Shown: positions 37,376 through 45,298, counted from the first letter of the stretch. The stretch is DNA of 64,000 nt from Arthrobacter sp. Soil764 (GCF_001428075.1 NZ_LMSI01000005.1:1304-65303), one strand, 5' to 3'. Numbers and translations are program-made. Notes: generated from the letters alone by a model not told the origin.

Positions 37376-37494
37376 AATGTGTGCAAAGGCCCCCGGGGCG
37401 GCCAGCGCCTTGAATTTATCCCCGTTCGAAAACGCTTGGGCGGCCCCGCCTTCACACATTCATGATTGTTTCACATTCTAATGAATTTGTGAAA
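37376..37494. repeat. Long imperfect inverted repeat and TTTCACA/TGTGAAA palindrome
   Basis: AATGTGTG (37376-37383) and AAGGC pair with GCCTT and CACACATT (37453-37460) across about 70 bases, giving a large imperfect hairpin. Further on, TTTCACA (37469-37475) pairs with TGTGAAA (37488-37494). The stretch lies between convergent stops, so these may be stacked terminators; an RNA or protein-binding role cannot be excluded. Confidence 0.45.
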
Positions 37495-37505
37495 GCAGCT
37501 GAACG

Positions 37506-38243
37506 TTACATTTCGCTGGATGTCCTGCGCTGTCCCGCCGTACGTGCGTTGACCACCTTTGCGACCCAGATCAGGGCAAGCCCGACCACAAAGCACAGTA
37601 TGGCCGTGTAGTTAATGATGAACTCTACTTGGCCAAGTTCGGGTGGGATTACCGGGAACAGCAGCGTGAGGCCCACCGCCACTGCGCCGACTGCCAGCAG
37701 CGCGGCAGCGACGCGCACCAGGATGGGGAGCCGGTCCCGCACAGCGCGCACCATGGCCGGCACCAGGGCCAGGACAACGAACGCGGGATAGGCCCGTCCC
37801 GCCGCGCCGTAGTACTCAACGAGCGCGAAATGACGCGCGTCTTTAGCGGATATGGCCTGGAGCCCCGCAGAGGATCCGGCGGTGTCCATGGAGAAAAACA
37901 GTGCAATCATGACCGCCGAGACAACGAGCAGGACCAATATGCCGGTCCGGCCGGTGATGAGACGATATGCGTTGTCTGCGCCAAAGCCCCTGGAAATCCG
38001 GATGCCCATGAAGAAAATGGTGCCAAAGATGACGAAGCGCAGCAGCAGGTTGGCCAGGTTGATTCCGCCCAAGGCTTGGTCGATGACGATGTAGGGCGCC
38101 TGGATGCTCAACAGGATGGCCAGGGTCATCAAAGCGAAAATGCCGAAGAGGGAGCGGTTCTCGCCCCGGAGGGTGCTGGGGATGCGGGCCGCCGCAGTAA
38201 GGGCGCATATCGCCAGCGTGGTCCATTGAAGGGTCTCGATCAT
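37506..38243 (-). CDS. Membrane protein coupled to an HTH regulator
   Basis: About 245 residues with seven hydrophobic segments: WTTLAICALTAAARI, FGIFALMTLAILLSI, LLLRFVIFGTIFFMGIRI, TGILVLLVVSAVMIALF, YPAFVVLALVPAMV, LLAVGAVAVGLTLLF and INYTAILCFVVGLALIWVAKVV. It has the form of the integral membrane partners encoded after XRE-type regulators in actinobacteria. The ATG at 38243 overlaps the regulator's TGA (ATGA), which favours it over the ATG at 38258. Function unknown; the gene pair suggests a signalling or toxin-like membrane role under the regulator's control. Confidence 0.78.
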   Translation of the reverse strand: MIETLQWTTLAICALTAAARIPSTLRGENRSLFGIFALMTLAILLSIQAPYIVIDQALGGINLANLLLRFVIFGTIFFMGIRISRGFGADNAYRLITGRTGILVLLVVSAVMIALFFSMDTAGSSAGLQAISAKDARHFALVEYYGAAGRAYPAFVVLALVPAMVRAVRDRLPILVRVAAALLAVGAVAVGLTLLFPVIPPELGQVEFIINYTAILCFVVGLALIWVAKVVNARTAGQRRTSSEM

Positions 38244-38971
38244 CCCAGGTTCTCCCATATTTTTTCTGTCTGCGCTTGGTCCTGCTCCTGGCGGCGCAGC
38301 ACTTTGCCCATTGCCTGAAGCCGGTCTCCGGCAAGGGCTGTAAGTTCTCCATCGGCGAGGCTGTCCAGTGCAGCCTGCCGGGCACCGGGAGGCCAGCCGG
38401 CCTCCTCCTCCGTAATGATTCCGGTGGCCACCAGCCCGCCCGCCGGCCCCACTCCGGCTGCCAGCGCAGTGGCGACAGCAAGCTCGGGGGACAGCCGGTT
38501 GGCGGTCAACTGGGCGGAATAGTTTTGTGGGGCCACTCCTGTGGAGGCCGAAACGCGGTGCCGCACCTCGCCGTCGTCTATTGCATCCACCCAGTTCTTC
38601 ACAGAGGTGGCGTGCGGGGTAGCGCTCAGGGCCGGGGCGGCTGCACCCAAAGCCGCGTCCATGGCCGGACGGGCCAGCAGCGCCCGGAGAAGGTCCGGGG
38701 TGGAAACTTGGCTGACCAGTTCGCTCCTGGTGGGTGGGCGCTGCGGGCCCGCCAAGGCGGTGTAGGCGTCAAATCCGGCCAGCGCGGCGACGGGATTGAT
38801 CTTGTACGCGCGACTGATGCTGACCACTGTGCTCACGGAAACCTTGCCCCGGACCAGCTGCTGTGCCAGCGTGGTCCGCTTGATCCCGGAGACCCTGCAG
38901 ACGTCTGCAGTGCTGGCATCGGGCGCGATGCCTTGCAGCCAGCGCTGGAACGCCTTGGCGGAAAGGGTCAT
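38240..38971 (-). CDS. XRE-like helix-turn-helix protein
   Basis: A 243-residue protein. Residues ~1-65 resemble a lambda-repressor-type HTH: FQRWLQGIAPDASTADVCRV and SGIKRTTLAQQLVRGKVSVSTVVSISRAY. The remaining ~170 residues (RHRVSASTGVAPQNYSAQLTANRLSPELAVATALAAG) form an alpha-helical region I do not recognise, ending in a Gln/Glu-rich helix. No membrane segment. It is translationally coupled to the membrane protein downstream. Regulator of the pair is the likely role. Confidence 0.75.
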   Translation of the reverse strand: MTLSAKAFQRWLQGIAPDASTADVCRVSGIKRTTLAQQLVRGKVSVSTVVSISRAYKINPVAALAGFDAYTALAGPQRPPTRSELVSQVSTPDLLRALLARPAMDAALGAAAPALSATPHATSVKNWVDAIDDGEVRHRVSASTGVAPQNYSAQLTANRLSPELAVATALAAGVGPAGGLVATGIITEEEAGWPPGARQAALDSLADGELTALAGDRLQAMGKVLRRQEQDQAQTEKIWENLG

Positions 38972-39044
38972 GGAGGGCTCTCTGCAGAACGGGTGGTGCG
39001 GATGATTTTACCGTGCCCCCGGGGGCCCACCGTGACGGACGATT

Positions 39045-39125
39045 TTGCCCATTGTGCCGGTTCGTCTATAGTTGATGGTCGAGCCCGCTGGTCCGTACAC
39101 CCCCCAAGTCCGGACCAGCGGGTTC
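39045..39125 (+). promoter_or_regulatory. ABC-F gene promoter followed at once by a terminator-like hairpin (candidate attenuator)
   Basis: -35 TTGCCC (39045-39050), 16-base spacer and -10 TATAGT (39067-39072). The expected start of RNA is about 39079. The RNA would begin with a stem CCCGCTGGTCCG (39084-39095) perfectly paired to CGGACCAGCGGG (39111-39122), extendable by GAG/TTC including one G-U pair, then TTCTTCT. No coding gene on the plus strand needs a terminator here because the upstream gene is divergent, so conditional readthrough into the ABC-F gene is the natural reading. Confidence 0.65.
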
Positions 39126-39129
39126 TTCT

Positions 39130-39225
39130 ATGTCCTGCAGCCCCAGCGGCGTCGCGGCCCGGTTTGCGCCGCATTTTCCGGCCGCCGATGGCTGTCCGGG
39201 CAGCGGCGAAAGGACGAATCCATGA
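39130..39225 (+). CDS. Possible 31-codon leader ORF overlapping the ABC-F start
   Basis: An ATG at 39130 right after the leader hairpin opens 31 codons (MSCSPSGVAARFAP, then HFPAADGCPGSGERTNP) ending in a TGA that overlaps the ABC-F ATG as ATGA. No ribosome site other than the hairpin arm precedes it. It may be chance, but the position is that of an attenuation or coupling leader peptide. Confidence 0.3.
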   Translation: MSCSPSGVAARFAPHFPAADGCPGSGERTNP

Positions 39226-40883
39226 CTGCAACCCTTGTTGCCAAAGACATCTCCGGTGGCCATGGCCACCGGGTGCTCTTTTCCAACCTCTCGCTGACGG
39301 TGGCCCCCGGCGACGTTGTGGGCGTCGTGGGCGCCAACGGCGCCGGGAAATCGACGCTGCTCCGCCTCCTTGCCGGCGTCGACCAGCCACAGCAGGGCAC
39401 CGTGAGCCTCGCCCCGTCCGACGCCTTCGTGGGCTGGCTGCCGCAGGAGCACGAGCGGGTTGCCGGGGAAACGGTGGCGGCCTACATTGCCCGCCGGACC
39501 GGCTGCGCGGAAGCAACCGTGGACATGGAGTCCACGGCGGAAGCACTGGGTTCCGGCGCTCCGGGCGCTGACGATGCGTACGCCCATGCCTTCGACCGGT
39601 GGATGGCCTCGGGCGCCGCCGACCTGGACGACCGCATTCCTGCCGTGCTGGCAGAACTGGGGCTGGACGCCGGCCCCGAAGCGCTGATGACGGGTCTTTC
39701 CGGCGGCCAGGCCGCCCGGGTGGCCCTGGCTGCCCTCCTGCTGAGCCGCTTCGACGTGGTGTTGCTGGACGAGCCGACCAACGATCTCGACCTTGCGGGC
39801 CTGGCCACCCTGGAGGCCTTCGTGAAGGGGCTGCGCGGCGGGGTGGTGCTGGTCAGCCATGACCGCGAGTTCCTTGCCCGCTGCGTGACCCGCGTGGTTG
39901 AGCTGGACCTGGCCCAGAACAGTGTGGCCGTTTACGACGGCGGCTACGACGCCTTCCTCGAGGAACGAGCGGTTGCGCGGCGGCACGCACGCGAAAAGTA
40001 CGAGGATTTCGCCGCCACCAAGGCGGACCTGGTGTCCCGGGCACGGACCCAGCGTGAGTGGAGCTCACAGGGTGTCCGGAATGCCATGAAGAAGAACCCC
40101 GACAATGACAAGATCCGGCGCGCCGCCAGTACCGAGTCCTCGGAAAAGCAGGCGCAGAAGGTCCGGCAGATGGAGTCCCGGATCGCCCGGCTGGACGTCG
40201 TGGAGGAGCCCCGGAAGGAATGGCAGCTCCAGTTCAGCATCGGCCAGGCACCGCGCTCCAGCGCCGTCGTCGCCACTTTGCGCAACGCCGTGGCACGCCA
40301 GGGTGACTTCACGCTGGGACCTGTCAACCTCCAGCTCAACGGTGGTGAACGCGTGGGCATCACGGGCCCGAACGGAGCCGGAAAGTCCACCCTGCTGCGG
40401 CTGCTGCTGGGCACCCAGGCGCCGGACGACGGCGATGCCTCCATGGGTGCGAACGTGGCCGTCGGCGAGATAGACCAGGCCCGCGGGCTGTTGGATGGCG
40501 GCCTGCCGTTGGGCGACGCGGTGGAAGCCGTGCTGTCGGATTGGAACAGCGCCGACGTCCGCACCCTCCTGGCCAAGTTCGGCCTCAAGGCGGACCATAC
40601 GTCCCGGACCGTGGATTCCCTGTCGCCGGGGGAGCGGACGCGGGCGGCCCTGGCGCTGCTCCAGGCGCGTGGTGTGAACCTCCTGGTGCTGGACGAACCC
40701 ACCAACCACCTCGACCTGCCGGCCATTGAGCAGCTGGAAGAGGCCCTTGAAAGCTACGACGGAGCGCTGCTGCTGGTGACGCACGACCGCCGGCTGCTGG
40801 AGAACGTTCGACTCGACTACCGGTGGCACCTGGAAAACGGCACGGTCCAGGAACTCCACCACACTGCAAGCCAGGAGAAGTAA
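39222..40883 (+). CDS. ABC-F family ATPase (ribosome-associated)
   Basis: A 553-residue soluble protein with two ATP-binding cassettes and no membrane domain. NBD1 has Walker A GANGAGKST, signature LSGGQAARVALA and Walker B VVLLDEPTNDLDL. A charged linker (~225-305, KYEDFAATKADLVSRARTQREW, then KQAQKVRQMESRI) is the P-site tRNA interaction motif of ABC-F proteins. NBD2 has GPNGAGKST, LSPGERTRAALALL and LLVLDEPTNHLDLP. ABC-F proteins adjust translation, and many protect ribosomes from antibiotics. The ATG follows AAAGGAC; a longer in-frame reading from 39072 would translate the hairpin leader. It is followed two bases later by an ABC exporter. Confidence 0.92.
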   Translation: MTATLVAKDISGGHGHRVLFSNLSLTVAPGDVVGVVGANGAGKSTLLRLLAGVDQPQQGTVSLAPSDAFVGWLPQEHERVAGETVAAYIARRTGCAEATVDMESTAEALGSGAPGADDAYAHAFDRWMASGAADLDDRIPAVLAELGLDAGPEALMTGLSGGQAARVALAALLLSRFDVVLLDEPTNDLDLAGLATLEAFVKGLRGGVVLVSHDREFLARCVTRVVELDLAQNSVAVYDGGYDAFLEERAVARRHAREKYEDFAATKADLVSRARTQREWSSQGVRNAMKKNPDNDKIRRAASTESSEKQAQKVRQMESRIARLDVVEEPRKEWQLQFSIGQAPRSSAVVATLRNAVARQGDFTLGPVNLQLNGGERVGITGPNGAGKSTLLRLLLGTQAPDDGDASMGANVAVGEIDQARGLLDGGLPLGDAVEAVLSDWNSADVRTLLAKFGLKADHTSRTVDSLSPGERTRAALALLQARGVNLLVLDEPTNHLDLPAIEQLEEALESYDGALLLVTHDRRLLENVRLDYRWHLENGTVQELHHTASQEK

Positions 40884-40885
40884 TC

Positions 40886-42799
40886 ATGAGCATGGACCGC
40901 GTGGCCTGGAGTTCGCTCTACAACATCAGCACCGCTAAGAGCGCTTCCAAGCCGTTTTCCAAGGAAACCCTGAAACGGGTACTGGCCTTTGCCGCCCCGC
41001 ATAAGGGCAAGCTCATCGCCTTCGTGCTGTCCTCCATCGCTGCCGCCTTCCTGGCAGTCGCCACGCCGGTGCTGGCCGGGCAGGTGGTTGACGCCATCAT
41101 CGCCAAGGCCGCAACTGGAACCGTTATTTGGCTGGCTGTGCTGATCGCGATCGTGGCTGTGGGGGAGGCCGGGGTGGGACTCCTGACCCGCTGGTTGTCC
41201 TCCACCATCGGCGAAGGCGTGATCGTGGACCTGCGGACGCGGGTGTTCGACCACGTCCAGCGGATGCCCATCGCCTTCTTCACCCGGACCCGCACGGGCG
41301 CGCTGGTCAGCCGCCTCAACAATGACGTCATTGGGGCGCAGTCCGCCTTCGCCGGAACGCTGTCCGGGGTGGTGAGCAACTCCGTGGCGCTGGTCCTGAC
41401 GCTGGCCGTGATGCTCAATACGTCCTGGCTGGTGACGGTGCTCGCCATGGTCCTGCTGCCGATCTTCCTGATTCCCGCCCGCCGTATGGGCTCAAGGCTG
41501 GCCGACCTGCGCCGGGAAGCTGCCGCACACAACGCCGCCATGGGCACCCAGATGACGGAGCGGTTCTCCGCCCCGGGTGCCACACTGGTCAAGCTCTTCG
41601 GCCGGCCGGACGATGAATCCCGCGAATTTGCTGCACGTGCGGGACGGGTCCGTGACATCGGCGTCCGCATGGCGATGCTGCAGTTCACGTTCGTGACCGC
41701 ACTGACCCTGGTGTCCGCGCTCGCACTTGCGCTGGTCTACGGCCTGGGCGGCTGGCTCGCCCTGGGTGGCCAGCTGGCGCCCGGGGACGTGGTGGTCCTG
41801 GCACTGCTGCTGACCCGGCTCTACGCTCCGCTCACGGCGCTGTCCAACGCCCGGGTGGAAGTCATGAGTGCCCTGGTCAGCTTTGAACGCGTTTTTGAAA
41901 TCCTTGACCTGCAGCCGCTGATCCAGCAGAAGCCGGACGCAGTGCCGGTACCGGCCGGTCCGGTGTCCGTGGAATTCGACGACGTCCGGTTTGCCTACCC
42001 TTCCGCGGACAAGGTATCCCTGGCCTCACTGGAGGAAGTATCCACCCTTGACACCCGCGGCGGCGAGGAGGTGCTGCACGGCGTCAGTTTCCGGGTGGAG
42101 CCTGGCCAGACGGTTGCCCTGGTTGGTTCCTCCGGCGCCGGCAAGTCCACCATCGCCCAGCTTCTGTCGAGGCTGTACGACGTCGACTCGGGCGCCGTGC
42201 GGCTCGGCGGCACTGCGCCGGGGACGGGGCTGGACGTCCGCGATGCCACCTTTGATTCACTGCGCGACACGCTGGGCATGGTGACCCAGGACGGCCACCT
42301 GTTCCACGAAACCATCGCGTCCAACCTTCGGCTGGCCAAACCAGGGGCGAGCGAAGAGGACATGTGGGACGTCCTGCGCCAGGCCCGGCTGGAGACGATG
42401 ATCAGGTCGCTGCCCGATGGGCTGGAGACGGTGGTGGGGGAGCGCGGCTATCGGCTTTCCGGCGGCGAACGCCAGCGGCTGACCATCGCCCGGCTCCTCA
42501 TCGCCCAGCCCCGCGTCGTCATCCTCGATGAGGCCACCGCCGCGCTGGACTCAACGAACGAAGCCGCCGTGCAGGCAGCCCTGGGTGCGGCACTCGAGGG
42601 GCGTACCGCCGTCGTGATTGCCCACCGGCTGTCCACCGTCCGTGCGGCCGACGCCATCCTGGTGGTGGAAGGCGGCCGGATCGTGGAACGCGGCACCCAC
42701 ACCGAACTCCTGGCCGCCGGGGGCCGCTACGCCGAGCTCTACCGGACGCAGTTCGCGGAGGCCACCGCCGTGGCACAGGAAGCCGTGCCCGAGTTCTAG
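40886..42799 (+). CDS. ABC exporter (fused membrane and ATPase domains)
   Basis: A 637-residue half-transporter, MsbA/MDR-like. It has six membrane helices in residues ~30-325 (LIAFVLSSIAAAFLAVATPVLAG onward) and an NBD from ~360 with Walker A GSSGAGKST, Q-loop MVTQDGHLF, signature LSGGERQRLTIARLLI, Walker B VVILDEATAALDS and H-loop IAHRLSTV. An unusual insert of ~20 residues (SADKVSLASLEEVSTLDTRG) precedes the Walker A strand. The ATG follows AGGAGAAG; it begins two bases after the ABC-F stop, so both form one operon, possibly for drug resistance. Its stop codon overlaps that of the convergent Nudix gene. Confidence 0.92.
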   Translation: MSMDRVAWSSLYNISTAKSASKPFSKETLKRVLAFAAPHKGKLIAFVLSSIAAAFLAVATPVLAGQVVDAIIAKAATGTVIWLAVLIAIVAVGEAGVGLLTRWLSSTIGEGVIVDLRTRVFDHVQRMPIAFFTRTRTGALVSRLNNDVIGAQSAFAGTLSGVVSNSVALVLTLAVMLNTSWLVTVLAMVLLPIFLIPARRMGSRLADLRREAAAHNAAMGTQMTERFSAPGATLVKLFGRPDDESREFAARAGRVRDIGVRMAMLQFTFVTALTLVSALALALVYGLGGWLALGGQLAPGDVVVLALLLTRLYAPLTALSNARVEVMSALVSFERVFEILDLQPLIQQKPDAVPVPAGPVSVEFDDVRFAYPSADKVSLASLEEVSTLDTRGGEEVLHGVSFRVEPGQTVALVGSSGAGKSTIAQLLSRLYDVDSGAVRLGGTAPGTGLDVRDATFDSLRDTLGMVTQDGHLFHETIASNLRLAKPGASEEDMWDVLRQARLETMIRSLPDGLETVVGERGYRLSGGERQRLTIARLLIAQPRVVILDEATAALDSTNEAAVQAALGAALEGRTAVVIAHRLSTVRAADAILVVEGGRIVERGTHTELLAAGGRYAELYRTQFAEATAVAQEAVPEF

Positions 42800-43248
42800 C
42801 GGCGCGGCGGCGGAGCCTGCGCCGCTCCCGGCATGGCACGGGCCGCCAGCAGGGGCAGGATGTGGTCCGTCAGCAGCGGGGCAAGGTCCCGCGGGAGGGA
42901 CACGTCGCCGGCCGTCTCAAGGATGTGCAGCCAGCGGATCTCGGCGATTTCGGCCGCCGGACTGGCCGTCCACGTGCCCGGCGCGATGAACACGGTGGCT
43001 TCAATGTCGGTGGCGGCCTCGTTCGCGGCGTCCGCGATCCAGACGCCCATCAGTTCAAGCTCCTGCGGCGGCACCACGATCCCCACCTCTTCGGTGAGCT
43101 CCCGGGCTGCGGCCTCAACCGCCGTCTCACCCGGTTCGGGCTTGCCGCCCGGGTGCATGAACATACCGGTTCCGCGTTTGCGCACGGTCAGCAGCCGGCC
43201 TGCGTCATCGAACACGCAGACGGCGGAGACCACAATCCGGTCCTTCAC
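42796..43248 (-). CDS. Nudix hydrolase
   Basis: A 150-residue Nudix protein. The Nudix box is complete in residues 35-57: GKPEPGETAVEAAARELTEE followed by VGI, with the metal-binding REXXEE carboxylates. The N-terminal strands (IVVSAVCVFDDAGRLLTVRKRG) are typical of (d)NTP-cleaning members. Its start overlaps the DUF6314 stop (ATGA), so they are coupled. It ends in CTAG shared with the convergent ABC exporter stop. Substrate unknown. Confidence 0.92.
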   Translation of the reverse strand: MKDRIVVSAVCVFDDAGRLLTVRKRGTGMFMHPGGKPEPGETAVEAAARELTEEVGIVVPPQELELMGVWIADAANEAATDIEATVFIAPGTWTASPAAEIAEIRWLHILETAGDVSLPRDLAPLLTDHILPLLAARAMPGAAQAPPPRR

Positions 43249-43724
43249 GCGGGAATCCTTTCCAGGTGTGAGACCAGCAGCAGGTCCTTGCGGGGGCCGG
43301 TCACATCCCAGCTGAAGCTGAACTGGTCAGGGCCTTGGCGGGTGTAGGACACGCGGTAGGTATCCGGATCGCACCAGTGGCTGTCCAGGCTGGCGTCCGG
43401 GGTGAAGCTCATCCGGTGGAACGGCCTGCCGTCGGGAAAAAACACGTCCAGCGCATCGGGCCGCGGCGCGCGTTTCAGGACGTACTCACGTGACGCGGGG
43501 CCGGTGAAAGAAGGCCAGTGCATGGTTCCTTCCTCGCGAAGGTCCAGGCCGCCGTCGTCCGTAGGCGTGAAAAGGACGACGCCGGAAAAGGTTCCGCGGG
43601 TGCCGTCCGACCTGTCCAGGAGGTCCCGCTCAAGCCGCCAGCGCCCCGGCTGCCCGCGGTGGCCTGTTGGGCCGCCGCCCAGGAGGTAGGCGCGGAGGCT
43701 TGGCTCCGGGGAAGGAGATTTCAA
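43245..43724 (-). CDS. DUF6314 family protein
   Basis: A 159-residue beta-rich protein with the DUF6314 pattern: GRWRLERDLLDRSDGTRGTF, GVVLFTPTDDGGLDLREEG, REYVLKRAP, DVFFPDGRPFHRM, HWCDPDTYRVSY and RKDLLLVSHLERI. It looks like a lipocalin-type barrel that often accompanies a Nudix gene. The only plausible start is TTG 43724, one base after the 3' end of the tRNA-Arg gene on the same strand. Function unknown; the coupling to Nudix suggests shared substrate clean-up. Confidence 0.8.
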   Translation of the reverse strand: MKSPSPEPSLRAYLLGGGPTGHRGQPGRWRLERDLLDRSDGTRGTFSGVVLFTPTDDGGLDLREEGTMHWPSFTGPASREYVLKRAPRPDALDVFFPDGRPFHRMSFTPDASLDSHWCDPDTYRVSYTRQGPDQFSFSWDVTGPRKDLLLVSHLERIPA

Positions 43725-43725
43725 G

Positions 43726-43798
43726 TGCCCTCGATTGGAATCGAACCAACGACACCGGCTTTAGGAGAGCCGTGCTCTATCCACTGAGCTACGAGGGC
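43726..43798 (-). tRNA. tRNA-Arg (anticodon CCT)
   Basis: A 73-base cloverleaf on the minus strand. Acceptor arms GCCCTCG and CGAGGGC with discriminator A, D-arm AGCTCAGTGGATAGAGC, anticodon stem CGGCT/AGCCG with loop CTCCTAA (anticodon CCT), and T-arm with GGTTCGATTCC. The 3' CCA is not encoded. It reads AGG codons, rare in this GC-rich genome. Confidence 0.97.
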
Positions 43799-43869
43799 GG
43801 GTGTCCGGTGGTTCGGCGGGGCCGGTCCGTCCGGACACGGTTACAAGCATACAAGGTGCGGGGCCGTAC

Positions 43870-43881
43870 TACGCTCAAGGC
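43870..43881 (+). promoter_or_regulatory. Leaderless promoter of the DUF998 gene
   Basis: TACGCT (43870-43875) exactly six bases before the ATG at 43882; no separate ribosome site is evident apart from AAGG. Confidence 0.55.
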
Positions 43882-44649
43882 ATGAGTCCAGCCCCCACTG
43901 CCGCTCCCGCCGCCGCCTTCATCCCGAATGTTGCCTCCACCCGCCAGTACATCGGGGCCTGGGCCATCCTGAGCGTGCTGCAGTATTTCGCCGCGGAGGC
44001 CGCCGTGGCCATGGCATGGGCCGGGCCCCGCCCCTACGATCTGCGCACCGGGTACATCAGCGATCTGGGCGCCCTCCACTGCGGGACCTTCTCCGGCCGG
44101 GACGTCTGCTCCCCGTTGAACTGGCTGATGAATGCCTCGTTCGTGGTCCAGGGGCTCGGCATGCTGGTGGGGGCGTTGCTGCTGACGTCGGGGCTGCTGC
44201 GCGTGGCAGCCCGGCCCGGTATCCGGATCAACTGGGGCCGGAAGGAGCCGTGGCTCGCCGCCGCCGCGGTCCGGCTGCTCACGGGTGCCGCGGGCGCCGG
44301 GACGGTGGTGGTGGGCCTGGTGCCCGAGGACGTTGGCTCCCCATGGCACTACTGGGGTGCGGTCACGTACTTCCTGGCCGGCGGCGCTGCCCTGCTGGTG
44401 CTCGGCCTGCTCTGGCTCCGCAAAACGGGCATGGCGTGGTTCATCCTGGCATGCGGCGCCGTCTCCCTGGCCGCGGTGGCGACGGGCGGCCTGACACACA
44501 TGATGGTTCCGGAGCCCGGGACACTGGAACGGCTGATGGGATATCCCGTGACCGTCGGCATGGCCACCTCCGGGCTGGTCATTGCACAGCGGGTGCACCG
44601 GCACCGGAAGGAACGGCGGGCTGCTGCCGCCCGGGTAACTGCCGCCTAG
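43882..44649 (+). CDS. DUF998 family membrane protein
   Basis: A 255-residue protein with six hydrophobic segments. The DUF998 signature YDLRTGYISDLG follows the first helix, with CSPLNWLMNASFVVQGLGMLVG next. Further helices are AAAAVRLLTGAAGAGTVVVGL, YWGAVTYFLAGGAALLVLGLL, WFILACGAVSLAAVATGG and RLMGYPVTVGMATSGLVIA. Function unknown; some members are thought to be transport or sensor proteins. The ATG at 43882 is favoured over longer readings by a TACGCT -10 six bases upstream. Confidence 0.83.
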   Translation: MSPAPTAAPAAAFIPNVASTRQYIGAWAILSVLQYFAAEAAVAMAWAGPRPYDLRTGYISDLGALHCGTFSGRDVCSPLNWLMNASFVVQGLGMLVGALLLTSGLLRVAARPGIRINWGRKEPWLAAAAVRLLTGAAGAGTVVVGLVPEDVGSPWHYWGAVTYFLAGGAALLVLGLLWLRKTGMAWFILACGAVSLAAVATGGLTHMMVPEPGTLERLMGYPVTVGMATSGLVIAQRVHRHRKERRAAAARVTAA

Positions 44650-45272
44650 GCCTGGTTCCGTGTCCGCCTGTTCAGGAACACCGCTGCGGCCCCGGCCAGA
44701 AGGCTCAACACCAAAAGCACCCAGCCGGCAACGGTGAGGCCGGACGCCAGGGCAACCTGGCCGGCGTCGGGACCTTCCGACGCCATCATGGCGTCAATGG
44801 CAACGTTTCCCCACAACCGGACCACCACGAACAGCATGGGCACGGCCCACAGTGCCCAGCGCAGCGCCTTCCGCGCCACATTGGTCCCAATGAGCAGCAG
44901 CCAGGTGAACCCGAAGATCAGCGGGAAGAGGGTTCCGGCGGTCTTGTGGACGTAGTTCAGCTGGCCCAGGGCGTCGCCGTTCATCTCCCCCTGCAGGCGG
45001 CCGATGTAGGCGGGATCGAAGCCGCCGACGAGTGAATCCGGCATGAACAGGCCTTTGGTGAGTTGCGTGAGCTGGTCCAGGGTCAGCAGGTGCAGGTACC
45101 AGAAGAGGAACAGGCTGGCCACCACGCCCGCAATGACGATCAGGTTGCTGTTGCCCTGCGCCTTCTCCGGCGTCCGGTTGGTGGTGGGGTTGAGCACCGG
45201 TGGCAGCTGGTGCTGCGGTACAACCGCTTTGGCGCCGTGCTTCTTGATCCGCTGGGCAGGGGTTTTGGCCAT
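44646..45272 (-). CDS. Four-helix membrane protein of unknown function
   Basis: A 208-residue hypothetical membrane protein from the ATG at 45272. It has a basic N-terminus (AKTPAQRIKKHGAKAVVPQHQ) and helices near residues 46-66 (LIVIAGVVASLFLFWYL), 112-132 (TLFPLIFGFTWLLLIGTNVA), 137-156 (WALWAVPMLFVVVRLWGN) and 173-197. The stretch between helices one and two (LGQLNYVHKTAGTL) is polar. GATAAT lies six bases before the ATG, a leaderless pattern. It ends 4 bases inside the end of the convergent DUF998 gene. I recognise no family. Confidence 0.75.
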   Translation of the reverse strand: MAKTPAQRIKKHGAKAVVPQHQLPPVLNPTTNRTPEKAQGNSNLIVIAGVVASLFLFWYLHLLTLDQLTQLTKGLFMPDSLVGGFDPAYIGRLQGEMNGDALGQLNYVHKTAGTLFPLIFGFTWLLLIGTNVARKALRWALWAVPMLFVVVRLWGNVAIDAMMASEGPDAGQVALASGLTVAGWVLLVLSLLAGAAAVFLNRRTRNQA

Positions 45273-45278
45273 GGCACC

Positions 45279-45298
45279 ATTATCCCGCCCCATAAACT
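45279..45298. promoter_or_regulatory. Back-to-back leaderless promoters
   Basis: In the 32-base gap between divergent starts, GATAAT (minus strand, 45284-45279) is six bases before the ATG at 45272, and TAAACT (plus strand, 45293-45298) is six bases before the ATG at 45305. Only eight bases separate the two -10 boxes, so each -35 region must lie in or next to the other gene. Confidence 0.6.

Noticed and set aside
39072..39221. 50-codon extension of the ABC-F protein
   Set aside because: It would start at or before the expected transcription start and translate the attenuator-like hairpin; no ABC-F homology before MTATLVAKDIS.
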